IMG/VR virus record: IMGVR_UViG_3300046723_000260
Location: 1-64,000 of that record
Strand: one strand, 5' to 3'
Source of the DNA: a virus
Length of the DNA: 64,000 nucleotides
Below the pieces are notes generated by a model. It worked only from the letters and a program-made list of their open reading frames with translations, did no database searches and had not been told where the DNA came from. Positions 17,439 to 25,068 of this stretch are shown here, one piece after another (within the stretch, counting starts at the first letter, position 1; every line of letters begins with the position of its first letter). The translations under genes and the position numbers were made by a program.

Positions 17439-17789
17439 TACCGGCGGGCCGATCTCCACGAGCGGCCAGTTGTTACTCCCCTTGTGAAGTCGGGCGTCGA
17501 TCGAGAGCCCCTGCGTCTGCTGGGCGTTGCCGCCGCCCTCGTCGAACCCCATGACGGAGACGAGCTTGCCGTTGACGTCGATGAACCGCGCGAGCGTCGC
17601 GTTCTGCTTGCTGGAGACGTAGCCGAGGTGCGTCCCGCGCGCCCAGACCTGGACGGCGTTCGTGTCGAATTGGTTGCTCGGTTCGCGGACCAGCGTCAGC
17701 GGTTCGTTGTTCGGCAGGTCGGAGACGAGCCCTATCGTGCCGCGGTGCTTCATGCCGACGAGCGCGTAGCGCAGCGTTCTCTCCGTCAT
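17433..17789 (-). CDS. HIRAN-domain protein
   Basis: From ATG 17789 the gene encodes 118 residues, almost all a HIRAN domain: YALVGMKHRG, LTLVREPSNQFDTNAVQVW and GTHLGYVSSKQNATLARFID. HIRAN domains bind DNA ends or stalled forks in repair enzymes such as HLTF. A free-standing HIRAN next to annealing and exonuclease genes suggests loading of the recombination proteins at 3' ends. Confidence 0.75.
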   Translation of the reverse strand: MTERTLRYALVGMKHRGTIGLVSDLPNNEPLTLVREPSNQFDTNAVQVWARGTHLGYVSSKQNATLARFIDVNGKLVSVMGFDEGGGNAQQTQGLSIDARLHKGSNNWPLVEIGPPVG

Positions 17790-17841
17790 AGCGTGATCCC
17801 TCCATCGGACGACGTCTTCCAAAGGTACGGCGAGCGGCTGT

Positions 17842-18789
17842 TCACCGAGTCACCCCTTTTCGTTTCCAGCCGATCTCCGCGCCCTCCATCGGCTCGTCGT
17901 GGTGGGTCGAGCGGGCGAAGGCGCGGACCGCCTTCTCGACCTCGCCGTCGTTGAAGAACGGGAACAGCTTCGCGGCCGACAGCAGCCGGCGGTCGACGAC
18001 GTAGGCGTAGGGCTCCTTCGCGGTGGTGAGCAGGACGCCGGCGCCCTCCTCGGTGACGCCGCGGGTCCGCACGAGGTCGGCGGGCTTCGCCAGCGTGGCG
18101 ATGCGGGCGTCGGTCGCGTCCTCGGCGGAGGCTTGCGACTGGACCGCGGAGGCGGCGGCACGGGCGGCGGCCTCGTCGGCGGCTTGCGCCGCGGCCTGGG
18201 CGGCGGCCTGCTTCTCGGCGATCTTCTCGGCGTTGCGGGCGCGCTCGGCGGCGCGCTGCGCCTCCTCGGCCTCCCGGGCGAGCCGCTCGGCCGCGGCCCG
18301 CTCCCTGCGCGCCTTCTCCTCGGCCTCCCGGGCGACGCGCTGCCGCTCCAGCTCGGCCAGCCGGAGCCGCTCGCGCTCGGCGGCCTCCTTGCGGGCTTGG
18401 TGGTCGTCGATCAGCCGCTGCAGTTGGTCGATCCACCCCGGGGTCGTTCGGCGCTCCTGCTTGTCGGCGGGCTGGATGATCTTCTGCAAACCCTTGAAGA
18501 ACGAGTTGATCGCGTTTTGGCGGCGGAGGTGCGGCTCGACCTCGACGACGCGGGTCTGCTCCATCCGCGCGTCGAGGTCGCGGAACCGCTTGATCAGCGC
18601 GCCGACCTGGAGCGCGGTCGCGTCGTCCTCGACCGGGTCACCGACCCGCAACGCCGCCACGCTGGCGAGGTTTTCGAGCGTGGTCTTCAGCCCGGCATAT
18701 TCGTCGTTGAGCCGCTCGGTCTCGATCCGGGCGTAGTCGACGCCGGTGTTGTCGCCGATCCCGGCGCGGGGGTTCGCAAGTTCGTTCAT
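17842..18789 (-). CDS. Coiled-coil early protein
   Basis: 315 residues. The N-terminal 110 residues are globular (DDEYAGLKTTLENLASVAAL-like helices and FRDLDARMEQTR). Residues 115-225 are an Ala/Glu/Arg-rich coiled coil, and residues 235-315 form a C-terminal domain (VTEEGAGVLLTTAKEPYAYVVD, LFPFFNDGEVEKAVRAFA). The layout is seen in phage early proteins next to recombination genes; the molecular role is unknown. Confidence 0.6.
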   Translation of the reverse strand: MNELANPRAGIGDNTGVDYARIETERLNDEYAGLKTTLENLASVAALRVGDPVEDDATALQVGALIKRFRDLDARMEQTRVVEVEPHLRRQNAINSFFKGLQKIIQPADKQERRTTPGWIDQLQRLIDDHQARKEAAERERLRLAELERQRVAREAEEKARRERAAAERLAREAEEAQRAAERARNAEKIAEKQAAAQAAAQAADEAAARAAASAVQSQASAEDATDARIATLAKPADLVRTRGVTEEGAGVLLTTAKEPYAYVVDRRLLSAAKLFPFFNDGEVEKAVRAFARSTHHDEPMEGAEIGWKRKGVTR

Positions 18790-18801
18790 GGTCTCTTCCT
18801 T

Positions 18802-18942
18802 TCAGGATGCGGCGGCGACGACGAGGAGGGCGGCGACGGCGGTCGCGAACGCCAGCGACCAGGCGACCGTCGCGTAGGTGCGCCGATCCTCCCGCTCGAT
18901 CCGCGGGAGGTTGAAGCCGTGGTTATTGCTGGGTTTGGTCAT
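18802..18942 (-). CDS. Small membrane protein, first gene of leftward early operon
   Basis: 46 residues with a polar Asn-rich start (MTKPSNNHGF), a charged ERED segment and one C-terminal membrane span (VAWSLAFATAVAALLVV). It is the first gene downstream of the candidate leftward promoter at 18979-19007. No family recognised. Confidence 0.5.
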   Translation of the reverse strand: MTKPSNNHGFNLPRIEREDRRTYATVAWSLAFATAVAALLVVAAAS

Positions 18943-18978
18943 TTCCGTCCGCCCCTGGTTCGGTTGCGCCGTGAGACC

Positions 18979-19007
18979 GTATTAGGGAAAAGTTTCCACA
19001 GAGTAAA
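18979..19007 (-). promoter_or_regulatory. Candidate sigma-70 promoter for leftward early operon
   Basis: On the minus strand TTTACT (19007-19002) is separated by exactly 17 bases from TAATAC (18984-18979). The 18802-18942 gene follows 37 bases downstream. An operator-like dyad occupies the spacer, so repression by a bound regulator is plausible. Confidence 0.55.
18984..18999. promoter_or_regulatory. Operator-like dyad inside the leftward promoter
   Basis: AGGGA-AAAGTT-TCCAC fits the GTGGA-N6-TCCAC pattern with a perfect right arm and two changes in the left arm. It also contains the tight inverted repeat GGAAA-AG-TTTCC. It overlaps the promoter spacer and shares its consensus with sites at 17423, 19321 and 34605. 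Confidence 0.45.
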
Positions 19008-19055
19008 GAGGGGTCGGCTTGTGCGGGCGCGGTTTTTGGGGGATATAGAGTCCCC

Positions 19056-19379
19056 ATGACGATCGACCAGACGATCCGCTCGAACCTGCTCGCCATCGCG
19101 AGGGCCTACGCCAGGCGGCAGAAGCTGAGTCTAAGCACGGTCGGGCGGCAGTTTTACGGGAACCAGTCGTTCTTCGTGACGTTGCGGAAGCGGGATGGGA
19201 TCTCGATAACGCCCCCGAAGCTGGACGGCCTTTTGCAAGCCTTCTCCGACCGCTGGCCGGAGGGCTTGCCGTGGCCGGAAACCGCCCCGGTGACGATGGA
19301 GCGCCGGCCGCGAAAGAACGGTGGAAAAGAATCCACCCGATCGCTCGACGCTAGTGCGCCGGCCGAGCGAATCGCCTAA
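19056..19379 (+). CDS. Helix-turn-helix regulator (Cro-like)
   Basis: 107 residues. Residues 8-50 (LLAIARAYARRQKLSLSTVG then RQFYGNQSFFVTLRKR) have the helix-turn-helix pattern of small Cro-type repressors. The C-terminal 35 residues are basic and probably flexible. It is the first rightward gene, divergent from the recombination operon and beside the operator-like dyad, so it is the prime candidate for the early switch. GATATAGAG just upstream could be its -10 box, giving a short leader. Confidence 0.55.
   Translation: MTIDQTIRSNLLAIARAYARRQKLSLSTVGRQFYGNQSFFVTLRKRDGISITPPKLDGLLQAFSDRWPEGLPWPETAPVTMERRPRKNGGKESTRSLDASAPAERIA
19321..19336. promoter_or_regulatory. Operator-like dyad GTGGA-N6-TCCAC
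   Basis: GTGGA-AAAGAA-TCCAC is a perfect dyad, extended by one more G-C pair on each side (19320-19337). It lies in the 3' end of the regulator gene, 55 bases ahead of the next gene. Because it is coding sequence it could be chance, but it matches the site at 34605 exactly in both arms. Confidence 0.35.
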
Positions 19380-19391
19380 AACCGCGGCGCG

Positions 19392-19625
19392 ATGAGCGCC
19401 GCCATGACCAACCACGACGACGAGCCCCTGACCACCTTCGAGGTGCCGCTGAACGACGACGCCGTCGAGCGGCTCCTCGCGCTGGCCAAGGCGACCAAGA
19501 CGCCGCCGCAGATCCTCCTCGCGTCGCTGCTCGACGAGCTGCTGCGCGACGAGGCGGAGGCCAACGGCAACGCCTCGGACGAGATCGCGTCTAAGATCAA
19601 AGGCGCGCAAGGCAAGCTGCATTAA
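19392..19625 (+). CDS. Small acidic protein, ribbon-helix-helix-like
   Basis: 77 residues (ATG 19404 is an alternative start). TTFEVPLNDDAVERLLALAKATKT followed by a second helix, LLASLLDELLRDEAEA, gives the strand-helix-helix order of ribbon-helix-helix regulators. The acidic C-terminal helix is not typical, so a DNA-binding role is tentative. Confidence 0.4.
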   Translation: MSAAMTNHDDEPLTTFEVPLNDDAVERLLALAKATKTPPQILLASLLDELLRDEAEANGNASDEIASKIKGAQGKLH

Positions 19626-19682
19626 CCGGCCCACGCCGCCACGCCGGAATTAAGTGGTGGCATCATTCGGAGCTAGAACCCG

Positions 19683-19829
19683 ATGTCTGAAAAGCGAAAA
19701 GAAGTCGAAGCGATGATCGACAAGGCGGCGAAGGCCAACTCGGCCGACGAGGCCATGAAATACGCACAAGCCGCGCTCAACTCTGCGAACGCGCTGTGCT
19801 CGTTGAAGACCGCCGAACGGCAAGACTAG
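19683..19829 (+). CDS. Small helical protein
   Basis: 48 residues, MSEKRKEVEAMIDKAAKANS then DEAMKYAQAALNSANALCSL. Two Ala-rich amphipathic helices are seen. A CGGAG site ten bases before the ATG supports translation. Function unknown. Confidence 0.45.
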   Translation: MSEKRKEVEAMIDKAAKANSADEAMKYAQAALNSANALCSLKTAERQD

Positions 19830-19857
19830 GCAAAACCCCCAACCGGAGAACACTTTG

Positions 19858-20307
19858 ATGGCGCGGACACCAGCGAAGAACGGCAAGGCGAGCGAGGCGA
19901 TGGCCACGACCTTGATGCTGCCGAAGACGAAGACCCTCACGAGCCTGCTCGACACGAAGGGAACGCAGCTCAAGCGCGCGAGCAACGCGACCGGCGTCTA
20001 TCGGCAGGCGGTCGGCACCGCGAAGGAGAAGGACCACCTCGACACATGGGCGTGGGCCACGGCGAGCAAGATGGCGGAGATGCAGGACGACACCCTCCAC
20101 GTCCGCTACTTCCACCTGCTGCACTACCTGGAGGAGCTCGGCGTCACCAAGCGCGCGACCGCCCAGGAGGAGATGTTCTCCGCCGGCGAGACCGGGCCGA
20201 AGCTCGGCGACGAAGACGACGGCGACGAGCACTCGACCACGAAGCGGATCGGCCGCGCCGCCCGCCAGGTCGCGGAGGCCGCCGGGGCGACGCTCGCGTC
20301 GGACTGA
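19858..20307 (+). CDS. Hypothetical early protein
   Basis: 149 residues from ATG 19858, preceded by GGAGAAC. The N-terminal 60 residues are basic, the middle is helical (LDTWAWATASKMAEMQDD and LHVRYFHLLHYLEELGV), and a patch DEDDGDEHS precedes a basic Ala-rich end. It lies two bases before RusA and may act with it. No family recognised. Confidence 0.45.
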   Translation: MARTPAKNGKASEAMATTLMLPKTKTLTSLLDTKGTQLKRASNATGVYRQAVGTAKEKDHLDTWAWATASKMAEMQDDTLHVRYFHLLHYLEELGVTKRATAQEEMFSAGETGPKLGDEDDGDEHSTTKRIGRAARQVAEAAGATLASD

Positions 20308-20309
20308 AC

Positions 20310-20870
20310 GTGGAGCAGGCGACCTTCCCCATCCTGCGAAGGCCGGCCCTGGTCCCGGGGCCGGTCTTTCTTTCGTTCGAGTGGACCGGCAAGCCGCCGC
20401 ACAAGGCGCGGCACCGCTTCCGAATCGTGATCCCGAAGAGCGCCTGGAGCTACCCGCGGGATCCGCGCGCGCCGAGGTTCATGACCGAGGCCGGCGTCAA
20501 GCAGATCTGGGTCCAGCCCTACGGCGACCCCGACACCGAGAAGCACGAGGCGGCGATCCGGGAGTACGCCGCGCTGCTGATGCGGGGGCGCGAGCCGTCG
20601 ACGCGCCCGCTGGCGCTGCTGCTCCACGTCTTCCGGCCGATCCCGGAGAGCTACTCGCGGCGGGAGCGCGAGGACGCGCTCGCCGGCGCGCTGCTGCCGA
20701 CGCCGCGGCCCGACGCCGACAACTACATGAAGCTCGTGAAGGACGCGATGAACGAGGTCGTCTACCGCGACGACGCCCAGGTCGTCGACGAGCGGTGCCT
20801 CAAGGTCTACTCGGACCAGCCGGCGCTCCGGATCGAGCTGCGCGAGTTCGTCGAGCCGGAATCAACTTGA
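20310..20870 (+). CDS. rusA: RusA-family Holliday junction resolvase
   Basis: The 186-residue protein starts at GTG 20310. The C-terminal half has the RusA signature PRPDADNYMKLVKDAMNEVV followed by YRDDAQVVDERCLKVYSD. The Asp residues of DADN and of the DDAQV segment are the metal-binding catalytic acids of the family. It cuts four-way junctions during replication or recombination and complements the annealase pair of the leftward operon. The N-terminal 50 residues extend beyond the usual 120-residue core. Confidence 0.85.
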   Translation: MEQATFPILRRPALVPGPVFLSFEWTGKPPHKARHRFRIVIPKSAWSYPRDPRAPRFMTEAGVKQIWVQPYGDPDTEKHEAAIREYAALLMRGREPSTRPLALLLHVFRPIPESYSRREREDALAGALLPTPRPDADNYMKLVKDAMNEVVYRDDAQVVDERCLKVYSDQPALRIELREFVEPEST

Positions 20871-20881
20871 AAATTCAAGTT
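20862..20881. repeat. Inverted repeat at the end of rusA
   Basis: AACTTGAA and TTCAAGTT (20864-20871 and 20874-20881) form an 8-bp dyad with a two-base centre over the rusA stop codon. The flank TCAACTTGAAA recurs, inverted, at 41683-41693. The rest of the gap to 21007 has a GGACGG/CCGTCC hairpin at 20902-20921 but no clear T-run. It may be a regulator site for the methyltransferase gene. Confidence 0.35.
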
Positions 20882-21007
20882 TTCAAGGTTGGGAATAGCG
20901 GGGACGGCGGCGGGACCGTCCGGTGGACTTAGACCGGCGACTCGGAGAAGGATGGAGAAGATTCCCCACGGGCGCAGCGCGCTCGATTCTTTTGACCGGG
21001 AGCGGCG

Positions 21008-21988
21008 ATGACTCAACTGATCAAATATGACGCGGCGCGCAAGGCGTTGGCGGAGGCGAGGCGCGTCGACGAGGTCAAGACCATCCGGGACAAAGCCGTC
21101 GCAGTCGCGGCCTACGCCAAACAAGCCAAGGATACGCAGCTTATCGACCATGCCACCGACATCCGGCTTCGTGCGGAACGTCGTGCCGGCGAACTGTTGC
21201 TGGCGATGGAAAAGAACAAAGGGGCGCGAGGCGGGGGCAAAAAAGACGCGCCACGCGGTCGTCTTAAACAACCGCGTGATGTAACGCCAAAACTCGCCGA
21301 GATCGGCATCAGCAAATCGCAATCCGCGAACTGGCAGCGGCTCGCCAAACTCCCCGAAAAGGATTTCGAGAACAAGGTCGGCGCCGCCAAGCGGAAGGCC
21401 GTCAACGCGCTGGACGGCACGGCGAAGCGGGACCGCCAAGAGATGCGGGCCGAGGACGAGCGGCGCGTCGCCGCGCTCGCGCCCATCGCCGGCAAGTTTC
21501 GCGCGCTGGTGATCGACCCGCCGTGGGACTACGAGTGGCTGTCGGTCGCGGGACGCGCGAAGCCGGGCTACGCCACCATGAGCCACGAGCAGCTTCTCGC
21601 GCTCGACGTGGCGGCGTGGGCCGAAGAGAACAGCCACCTCTACCTCTGGACGACCAACAACTTCATGACGCGGGCGGTCGAGCTGATGGCCCGATGGGGT
21701 TTCGCGCACAAAACGGTCCTCACCTGGGTGAAGCCGAAGATTGGGCTCGGCTCGTACTTCCGCAACACGACGGAGCACGTCCTGTTCGGGGTCCGCGGCG
21801 AGCTGCGGACGCGATCGGATTCGATCCGCACGCACTTCGAGGCGCCGATGGGCGAGCACAGCGAGAAGCCGGAGAAGTTCTACGAGATCGTCCGAGCGGC
21901 CTCGCATGGCCCGTACGGCGAGTTATTCCAGCGCCAGGAACGCCCGGACTTCATCAACCTTTACCAGCCGAAGGCAGCGGCGGCATGA
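21008..21988 (+). CDS. MT-A70-type adenine-N6 DNA methyltransferase
   Basis: 326 residues. An N-terminal helical region (1-60, with [19 protein letters not shown]) and a basic [13 protein letters not shown] segment precede a catalytic domain at residues 150-320. That domain has [10 protein letters not shown] (the DPPW catalytic motif), [22 protein letters not shown] and [17 protein letters not shown]. This is the MT-A70 group that methylates adenine N6. It probably protects phage DNA from restriction or marks regulatory sites. It overlaps the next gene by four bases. Confidence 0.8.
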   Translation: MTQLIKYDAARKALAEARRVDEVKTIRDKAVAVAAYAKQAKDTQLIDHATDIRLRAERRAGELLLAMEKNKGARGGGKKDAPRGRLKQPRDVTPKLAEIGISKSQSANWQRLAKLPEKDFENKVGAAKRKAVNALDGTAKRDRQEMRAEDERRVAALAPIAGKFRALVIDPPWDYEWLSVAGRAKPGYATMSHEQLLALDVAAWAEENSHLYLWTTNNFMTRAVELMARWGFAHKTVLTWVKPKIGLGSYFRNTTEHVLFGVRGELRTRSDSIRTHFEAPMGEHSEKPEKFYEIVRAASHGPYGELFQRQERPDFINLYQPKAAAA

Positions 21989-22533
21989 ACGACTTCGCCC
22001 GCGACGACGCGTGGCAGCGCGGAGTTCGGGACCGCCTGCTGGCGCCGTTCTACGCCAAGCGCGCGACCGGCGGGCGATACGTCTTCATCGACAAGGGCAA
22101 GATCGCCTCGAAGCTGCAGCGGCTCTACGCGGTCGACACGATCCTGCAAGGCGGCGACGGCGAGGCGATCTGCGTCGAGGAGAAGATCGTACGCTGGCCG
22201 GCCAAGCGCGGAACGCCCTACACGGCGTTTTCATTGGAGACGAAGAGCTGCACGGTACCGGGGCGGGAGGCACCTGGATGGATGTGGTACGGCGAGGCTG
22301 ACTACCTGCTCTACGCCTTCGAGACCGCCGCCGGCGGCCTCGACTGCCACCTGATCGACTTCCCCAAGCTGCAGGAGTGGTTCTGGAAGTGCGAGCGGGA
22401 CTTCCCGACGTTCGGTCCGCTCGCCACGCTCAACCGATCCGCCGGCCGCGTCGTTCCTATCGAGAGCGTCAGGGCGGCCATCCCTTGCTGGCGGTTTCCG
22501 GTCGAAGAGGAGGCGTCATGCCCCGCAACATGA
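21985..22533 (+). CDS. Putative PD-(D/E)XK-fold phage protein
   Basis: 182 residues from ATG 21985. [17 protein letters not shown] near residue 55-70 and [12 protein letters not shown] near 80-92 give acid-x-K motifs such as those in nuclease-fold proteins, and [13 protein letters not shown] follows. A strict catalytic set is not certain, so this may be a DNA-binding or nuclease-like accessory. It is coupled to the methyltransferase by ATGA overlap, which could mean a modification-linked role. Confidence 0.4.
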   Translation: MNDFARDDAWQRGVRDRLLAPFYAKRATGGRYVFIDKGKIASKLQRLYAVDTILQGGDGEAICVEEKIVRWPAKRGTPYTAFSLETKSCTVPGREAPGWMWYGEADYLLYAFETAAGGLDCHLIDFPKLQEWFWKCERDFPTFGPLATLNRSAGRVVPIESVRAAIPCWRFPVEEEASCPAT

Positions 22534-22727
22534 ACCGACGCGAGAACGAGAAGCGCGCCAAGGTCCGGCGCAGCTACGCGCTGGAGCGGTTCGAGCTCCG
22601 CGGGGAGCCGGAGCTTCGCGCGAACGCCGCCTCGCCGACCGCGATGGCGGTGAAGGTCAACCCGGACGCCGCGGCGATCGAGGCGTTCCTCGCCCAGCGG
22701 CGGGGGGGACAGGGGGGGACAAAATGA
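22518..22727 (+). CDS. Small basic protein upstream of the replication gene
   Basis: 69 residues, beginning [20 protein letters not shown]; basic, probably nucleic-acid binding. Its last codons run through the first iteron pair (22702-22721). It starts inside the preceding gene after GAGGAGG and ends in ATGA overlap with the replication gene. Confidence 0.45.
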   Translation: MPRNMNRRENEKRAKVRRSYALERFELRGEPELRANAASPTAMAVKVNPDAAAIEAFLAQRRGGQGGTK

Positions 22728-23036
22728 GCCGATCGACCACCCCAGTTTGCGATCTGATCGAGTCCCTCCTGTCCAGGGGGACGTCCCCCGAGAAGGCCAT
22801 AGACGCCGCTCGGGTTTTGGAGGTCTCAGGCACCAAGGAATGGGTCTCCGTAGAGGAGAAGCGCAAGCGGTGGCGGTTGAAGAAGGCTCGGCAACGCGCC
22901 GCGAAGAGGGGGGACAGCGGGGGGACACGAAAGCTGGACTCTATACTTACTGACTCTCCTAAGATTCAGAATCCAATTAAGAAAGACAGAAAGAAAGAGT
23001 CGCGTGTCCCCCCGTCCCCGGGGGACAGGGGGGACA
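22702..23036. other. Candidate replication origin: iterons and AT-rich block
   Basis: Copies of G(5-7)ACA lie at 22702-22711, 22712-22721, 22908-22916, 22919-22927, 23020-23027 and 23028-23036. Inverted copies lie at 23005-23013 and 23014-23019, and a palindromic copy GGGGGAC-GTCCCCC at 22776-22789. Paired copies are 10, 11 or 8 bases apart. Between the second and third groups, about 22930-23003 is strikingly AT-rich for this genome. Iterons beside an AT-rich strand-opening segment, within the replication gene, is the lambda O/ori design. Confidence 0.55.
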
Positions 23037-23497
23037 ACTCCGGATGGCCGGCGGACTACGAGGCGCTGTTCTGGCAGAACTTCCCGGAGCAGCGCAGATA
23101 CGACAAGCCGCAGGTGATGGCGTGGTTGGCGAAGGCGCGGCGCGAGAAGTCGGTGGAGTGGGTTGTGTTGTTCGACGGCGTGCTGCGGTACGCGGCGTCG
23201 AATCCGGGCGAGTTCGCGAAGGCTCCGCTGCCGTGGCTGCGAGGGCAGCGGTGGATGGGCATTTACAGGGACGGAGGATCACGTGGGAAAACAACTGGCG
23301 CGGCGACCGATCACATCGCTGCCGCCGCGGCTCGCCGCTTTGGCGGGGGCGGTCGGCACCGTGCGGCACCCGGGGCAGCCGGTCCGGTACAACATGCCGG
23401 AGGGGATGGCGATGAGCGGGATGGAGCGCCAGGAGGCGGCGAGCCTGCTTTCGACCTTGAGCTCCGCGCTGGACCCGACGGCGTCTTTCGGCGGTGA
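22724..23497 (+). CDS. Putative replication initiator (lambda O-like position)
   Basis: 257 residues. Residues 1-70 contain a helical, increasingly basic DNA-binding region (KRKRWRLKKARQRAAKRG). Residues 65-105 are a polar linker encoded by the iteron and AT-rich DNA. Residues 106-185 form a helical domain (YEALFWQNFPEQRRYDKPQV, WLAKARREKSVEWV, APLPWLRGQRW) like the C-terminal domain of phage replication proteins. Codons after about 23280 lose the G/C third-base preference and overlap the next gene by 215 bases, so the last 70 residues may be readthrough. Confidence 0.55.
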   Translation: MSRSTTPVCDLIESLLSRGTSPEKAIDAARVLEVSGTKEWVSVEEKRKRWRLKKARQRAAKRGDSGGTRKLDSILTDSPKIQNPIKKDRKKESRVPPSPGDRGDNSGWPADYEALFWQNFPEQRRYDKPQVMAWLAKARREKSVEWVVLFDGVLRYAASNPGEFAKAPLPWLRGQRWMGIYRDGGSRGKTTGAATDHIAAAAARRFGGGGRHRAAPGAAGPVQHAGGDGDERDGAPGGGEPAFDLELRAGPDGVFRR

Positions 23498-23879
23498 GGA
23501 CGGGCACTCGGCGAAGGGCGCGCTGCTCGCGAAGATGATCCACGGGCTCGGCGGCGCGGCGAACCAGAGCGAGACGGCGGCGACGGCGAAGATCGAGATG
23601 TACGCGGACGCGATCGAGGACCTGCCGGCGTGGGCGGTCGCGGAGGCGATCAAGCGGTGGGCGCGCGGTTCGTGCCCGCCGGAGATCTGCGAGAGTCCGA
23701 GGTTCGAGTTTCCCCCGGCGCCGGCGGTGCTGCGGCGGCTGGCGCAGAGCGACCTCGACCTGCCGCGCCGCTACGTCGAGATGCTTCGCAACCTGCTCGC
23801 GGCGCTGCCGATCGACGAGGCGATGAACCCGGAGCCGCGGCCGGCGGAGCCGGGCCTGCCGACGCTGCGGAGGATGTGA
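23283..23879 (+). CDS. Hypothetical protein downstream of the replication gene
   Basis: 198 residues from GTG 23283, which follows GGAGG at six bases; third-base G/C preference begins in this frame at this point. ATG 23412, also after GGAGGGG, would give 155 residues. The body is helical (MERQEAASLLSTLSSALDP, YADAIEDLPAWAVAEAIKRW). An analogous small protein often follows the initiator in phages with a replication helicase-loader role, but no motif proves that here. Confidence 0.5.
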   Translation: MGKQLARRPITSLPPRLAALAGAVGTVRHPGQPVRYNMPEGMAMSGMERQEAASLLSTLSSALDPTASFGGEDGHSAKGALLAKMIHGLGGAANQSETAATAKIEMYADAIEDLPAWAVAEAIKRWARGSCPPEICESPRFEFPPAPAVLRRLAQSDLDLPRRYVEMLRNLLAALPIDEAMNPEPRPAEPGLPTLRRM

Positions 23880-24703
23880 TGCGCTTGATCCGCGTCTTCC
23901 CACGAAAGACCAGGGCGACCCCGGACGACGACCTCGTTCGGTTCGGTCCTCCCGGGATGTTCGACGAGGCCGACGAGGTTCACGTCTCGGTGACGTTCAC
24001 CTACGACAAGCCCGTGGCCGAAGACCTCGCGGAGCAATGGCGGCACGTCGCGCCGGTCAAGATCGGCGGCGTGGCCTACGGCGACGACAGCCTGGAGTTC
24101 ATCCCGGGGCGCTACATCAAGCCGGGCTACACGATCACATCGCGCGGTTGCCCGCGCCGCTGCTGGTTCTGCGCGGTCTGGAAGAAATGGCCGGAGCCGA
24201 ACGTCCTCCCGATCGTGCCGGGCTGGAACGTGCTCGACGACAACCTGCTGGCTTGCCCGCGGCCGCACGTCGAGGCCGTGTTCGAGATGCTTCGCGAGCA
24301 GGACCGCCGCGTGGAGTTCACCGGCGGGCTCGAGGCCCTGTCGTTGCAGGACTACCAAGTCGACCTTCTCGCCAGCCTGAAGCCTCGACCGAATATGTTC
24401 TTCGCCTACGATCCGCAGGACGAGTTCGAGACGCTGGAGAGCGCCGCGCGCCGGCTCCTCGCCGCGGGCTTCACGAAGCAATCCCACCGGCTGCGGTCGT
24501 ACTGCATGATCGGCTACCCGAAGGACACGCTCGCGGCGGCGGAGAAGCGACTGCTCCAGCTCGTCGACGTCGGCTTCACGCCGTTCGCGATGCTGTGGCG
24601 CCCGGACAACTCGGCGCAGGAGAAGCACATGCCGGGTCCAGAATGGCACGCCTTCAAGCGCCGCTGGATGCGACCGGCAATAATTCATTCGAGGGCAGCT
24701 TGA
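23879..24703 (+). CDS. Radical SAM protein
   Basis: 274 residues. GYTITSRGCPRRCWFCAVW near residue 83-101 carries the CxxxCxxC iron-sulfur ligands of radical SAM enzymes. DDNLLACPRPHVEAVFEML, FTGGLEALSLQDYQVDLLA and SYCMIGYPKDTLAAAEKRL are the usual strands and helices of the partial barrel. The first 80 residues resemble the start of B12-binding radical SAM proteins but are too short for a full domain. It opens the cluster with DpdA and QueC and may remodel a 7-deazaguanine precursor or the inserted base; this is inference. Confidence 0.7.
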   Translation: MRLIRVFPRKTRATPDDDLVRFGPPGMFDEADEVHVSVTFTYDKPVAEDLAEQWRHVAPVKIGGVAYGDDSLEFIPGRYIKPGYTITSRGCPRRCWFCAVWKKWPEPNVLPIVPGWNVLDDNLLACPRPHVEAVFEMLREQDRRVEFTGGLEALSLQDYQVDLLASLKPRPNMFFAYDPQDEFETLESAARRLLAAGFTKQSHRLRSYCMIGYPKDTLAAAEKRLLQLVDVGFTPFAMLWRPDNSAQEKHMPGPEWHAFKRRWMRPAIIHSRAA

Positions 24704-25068
24704 TGGGCAAGACCGACGAGCTCGACAACCTGTTCGCCCCCGAGGAGGCGAAGCGCCGCCGCGACGATCGCGCGGCGATGATCGAGCGCAACGTGGAGCG
24801 CAGCGCGCGGGAGGCCGAGATCGAGGCGAAGCGCCGGCAGAGGGCGCGGGAGTTCCTGGCCGAGACCAACGAGCGGACCCGGCTCGCGGAGTACCGCAAG
24901 GCCGGGGTCGAACCGCCGCAGTACACGCGGGTCTCGCTCGGGCTGCTGCTTTCGCTCGGCTGGACGATCGAGGAGGTCGAGGGCCGGCGCGTCCTGGTCA
25001 AGCCGCCGACGCCGCCCGATCCTGGACCGCGGCGCGGCCGCGAGCATTATGAGAGGGAGCAGTCATGA
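24703..25068 (+). CDS. Charged coiled-coil hypothetical protein
   Basis: 121 residues; residues 10-65 are an Arg/Glu-rich coiled coil (AKRRRDDRAAMIERNVERSA). The C-terminal part has a small strand-rich segment (LGWTIEEVEGRRVLVKPP) and a Pro-rich end. Both ends overlap neighbours, linking the radical SAM gene to the DpdA gene in one transcript. No known function. Confidence 0.5.
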   Translation: MGKTDELDNLFAPEEAKRRRDDRAAMIERNVERSAREAEIEAKRRQRAREFLAETNERTRLAEYRKAGVEPPQYTRVSLGLLLSLGWTIEEVEGRRVLVKPPTPPDPGPRRGREHYEREQS

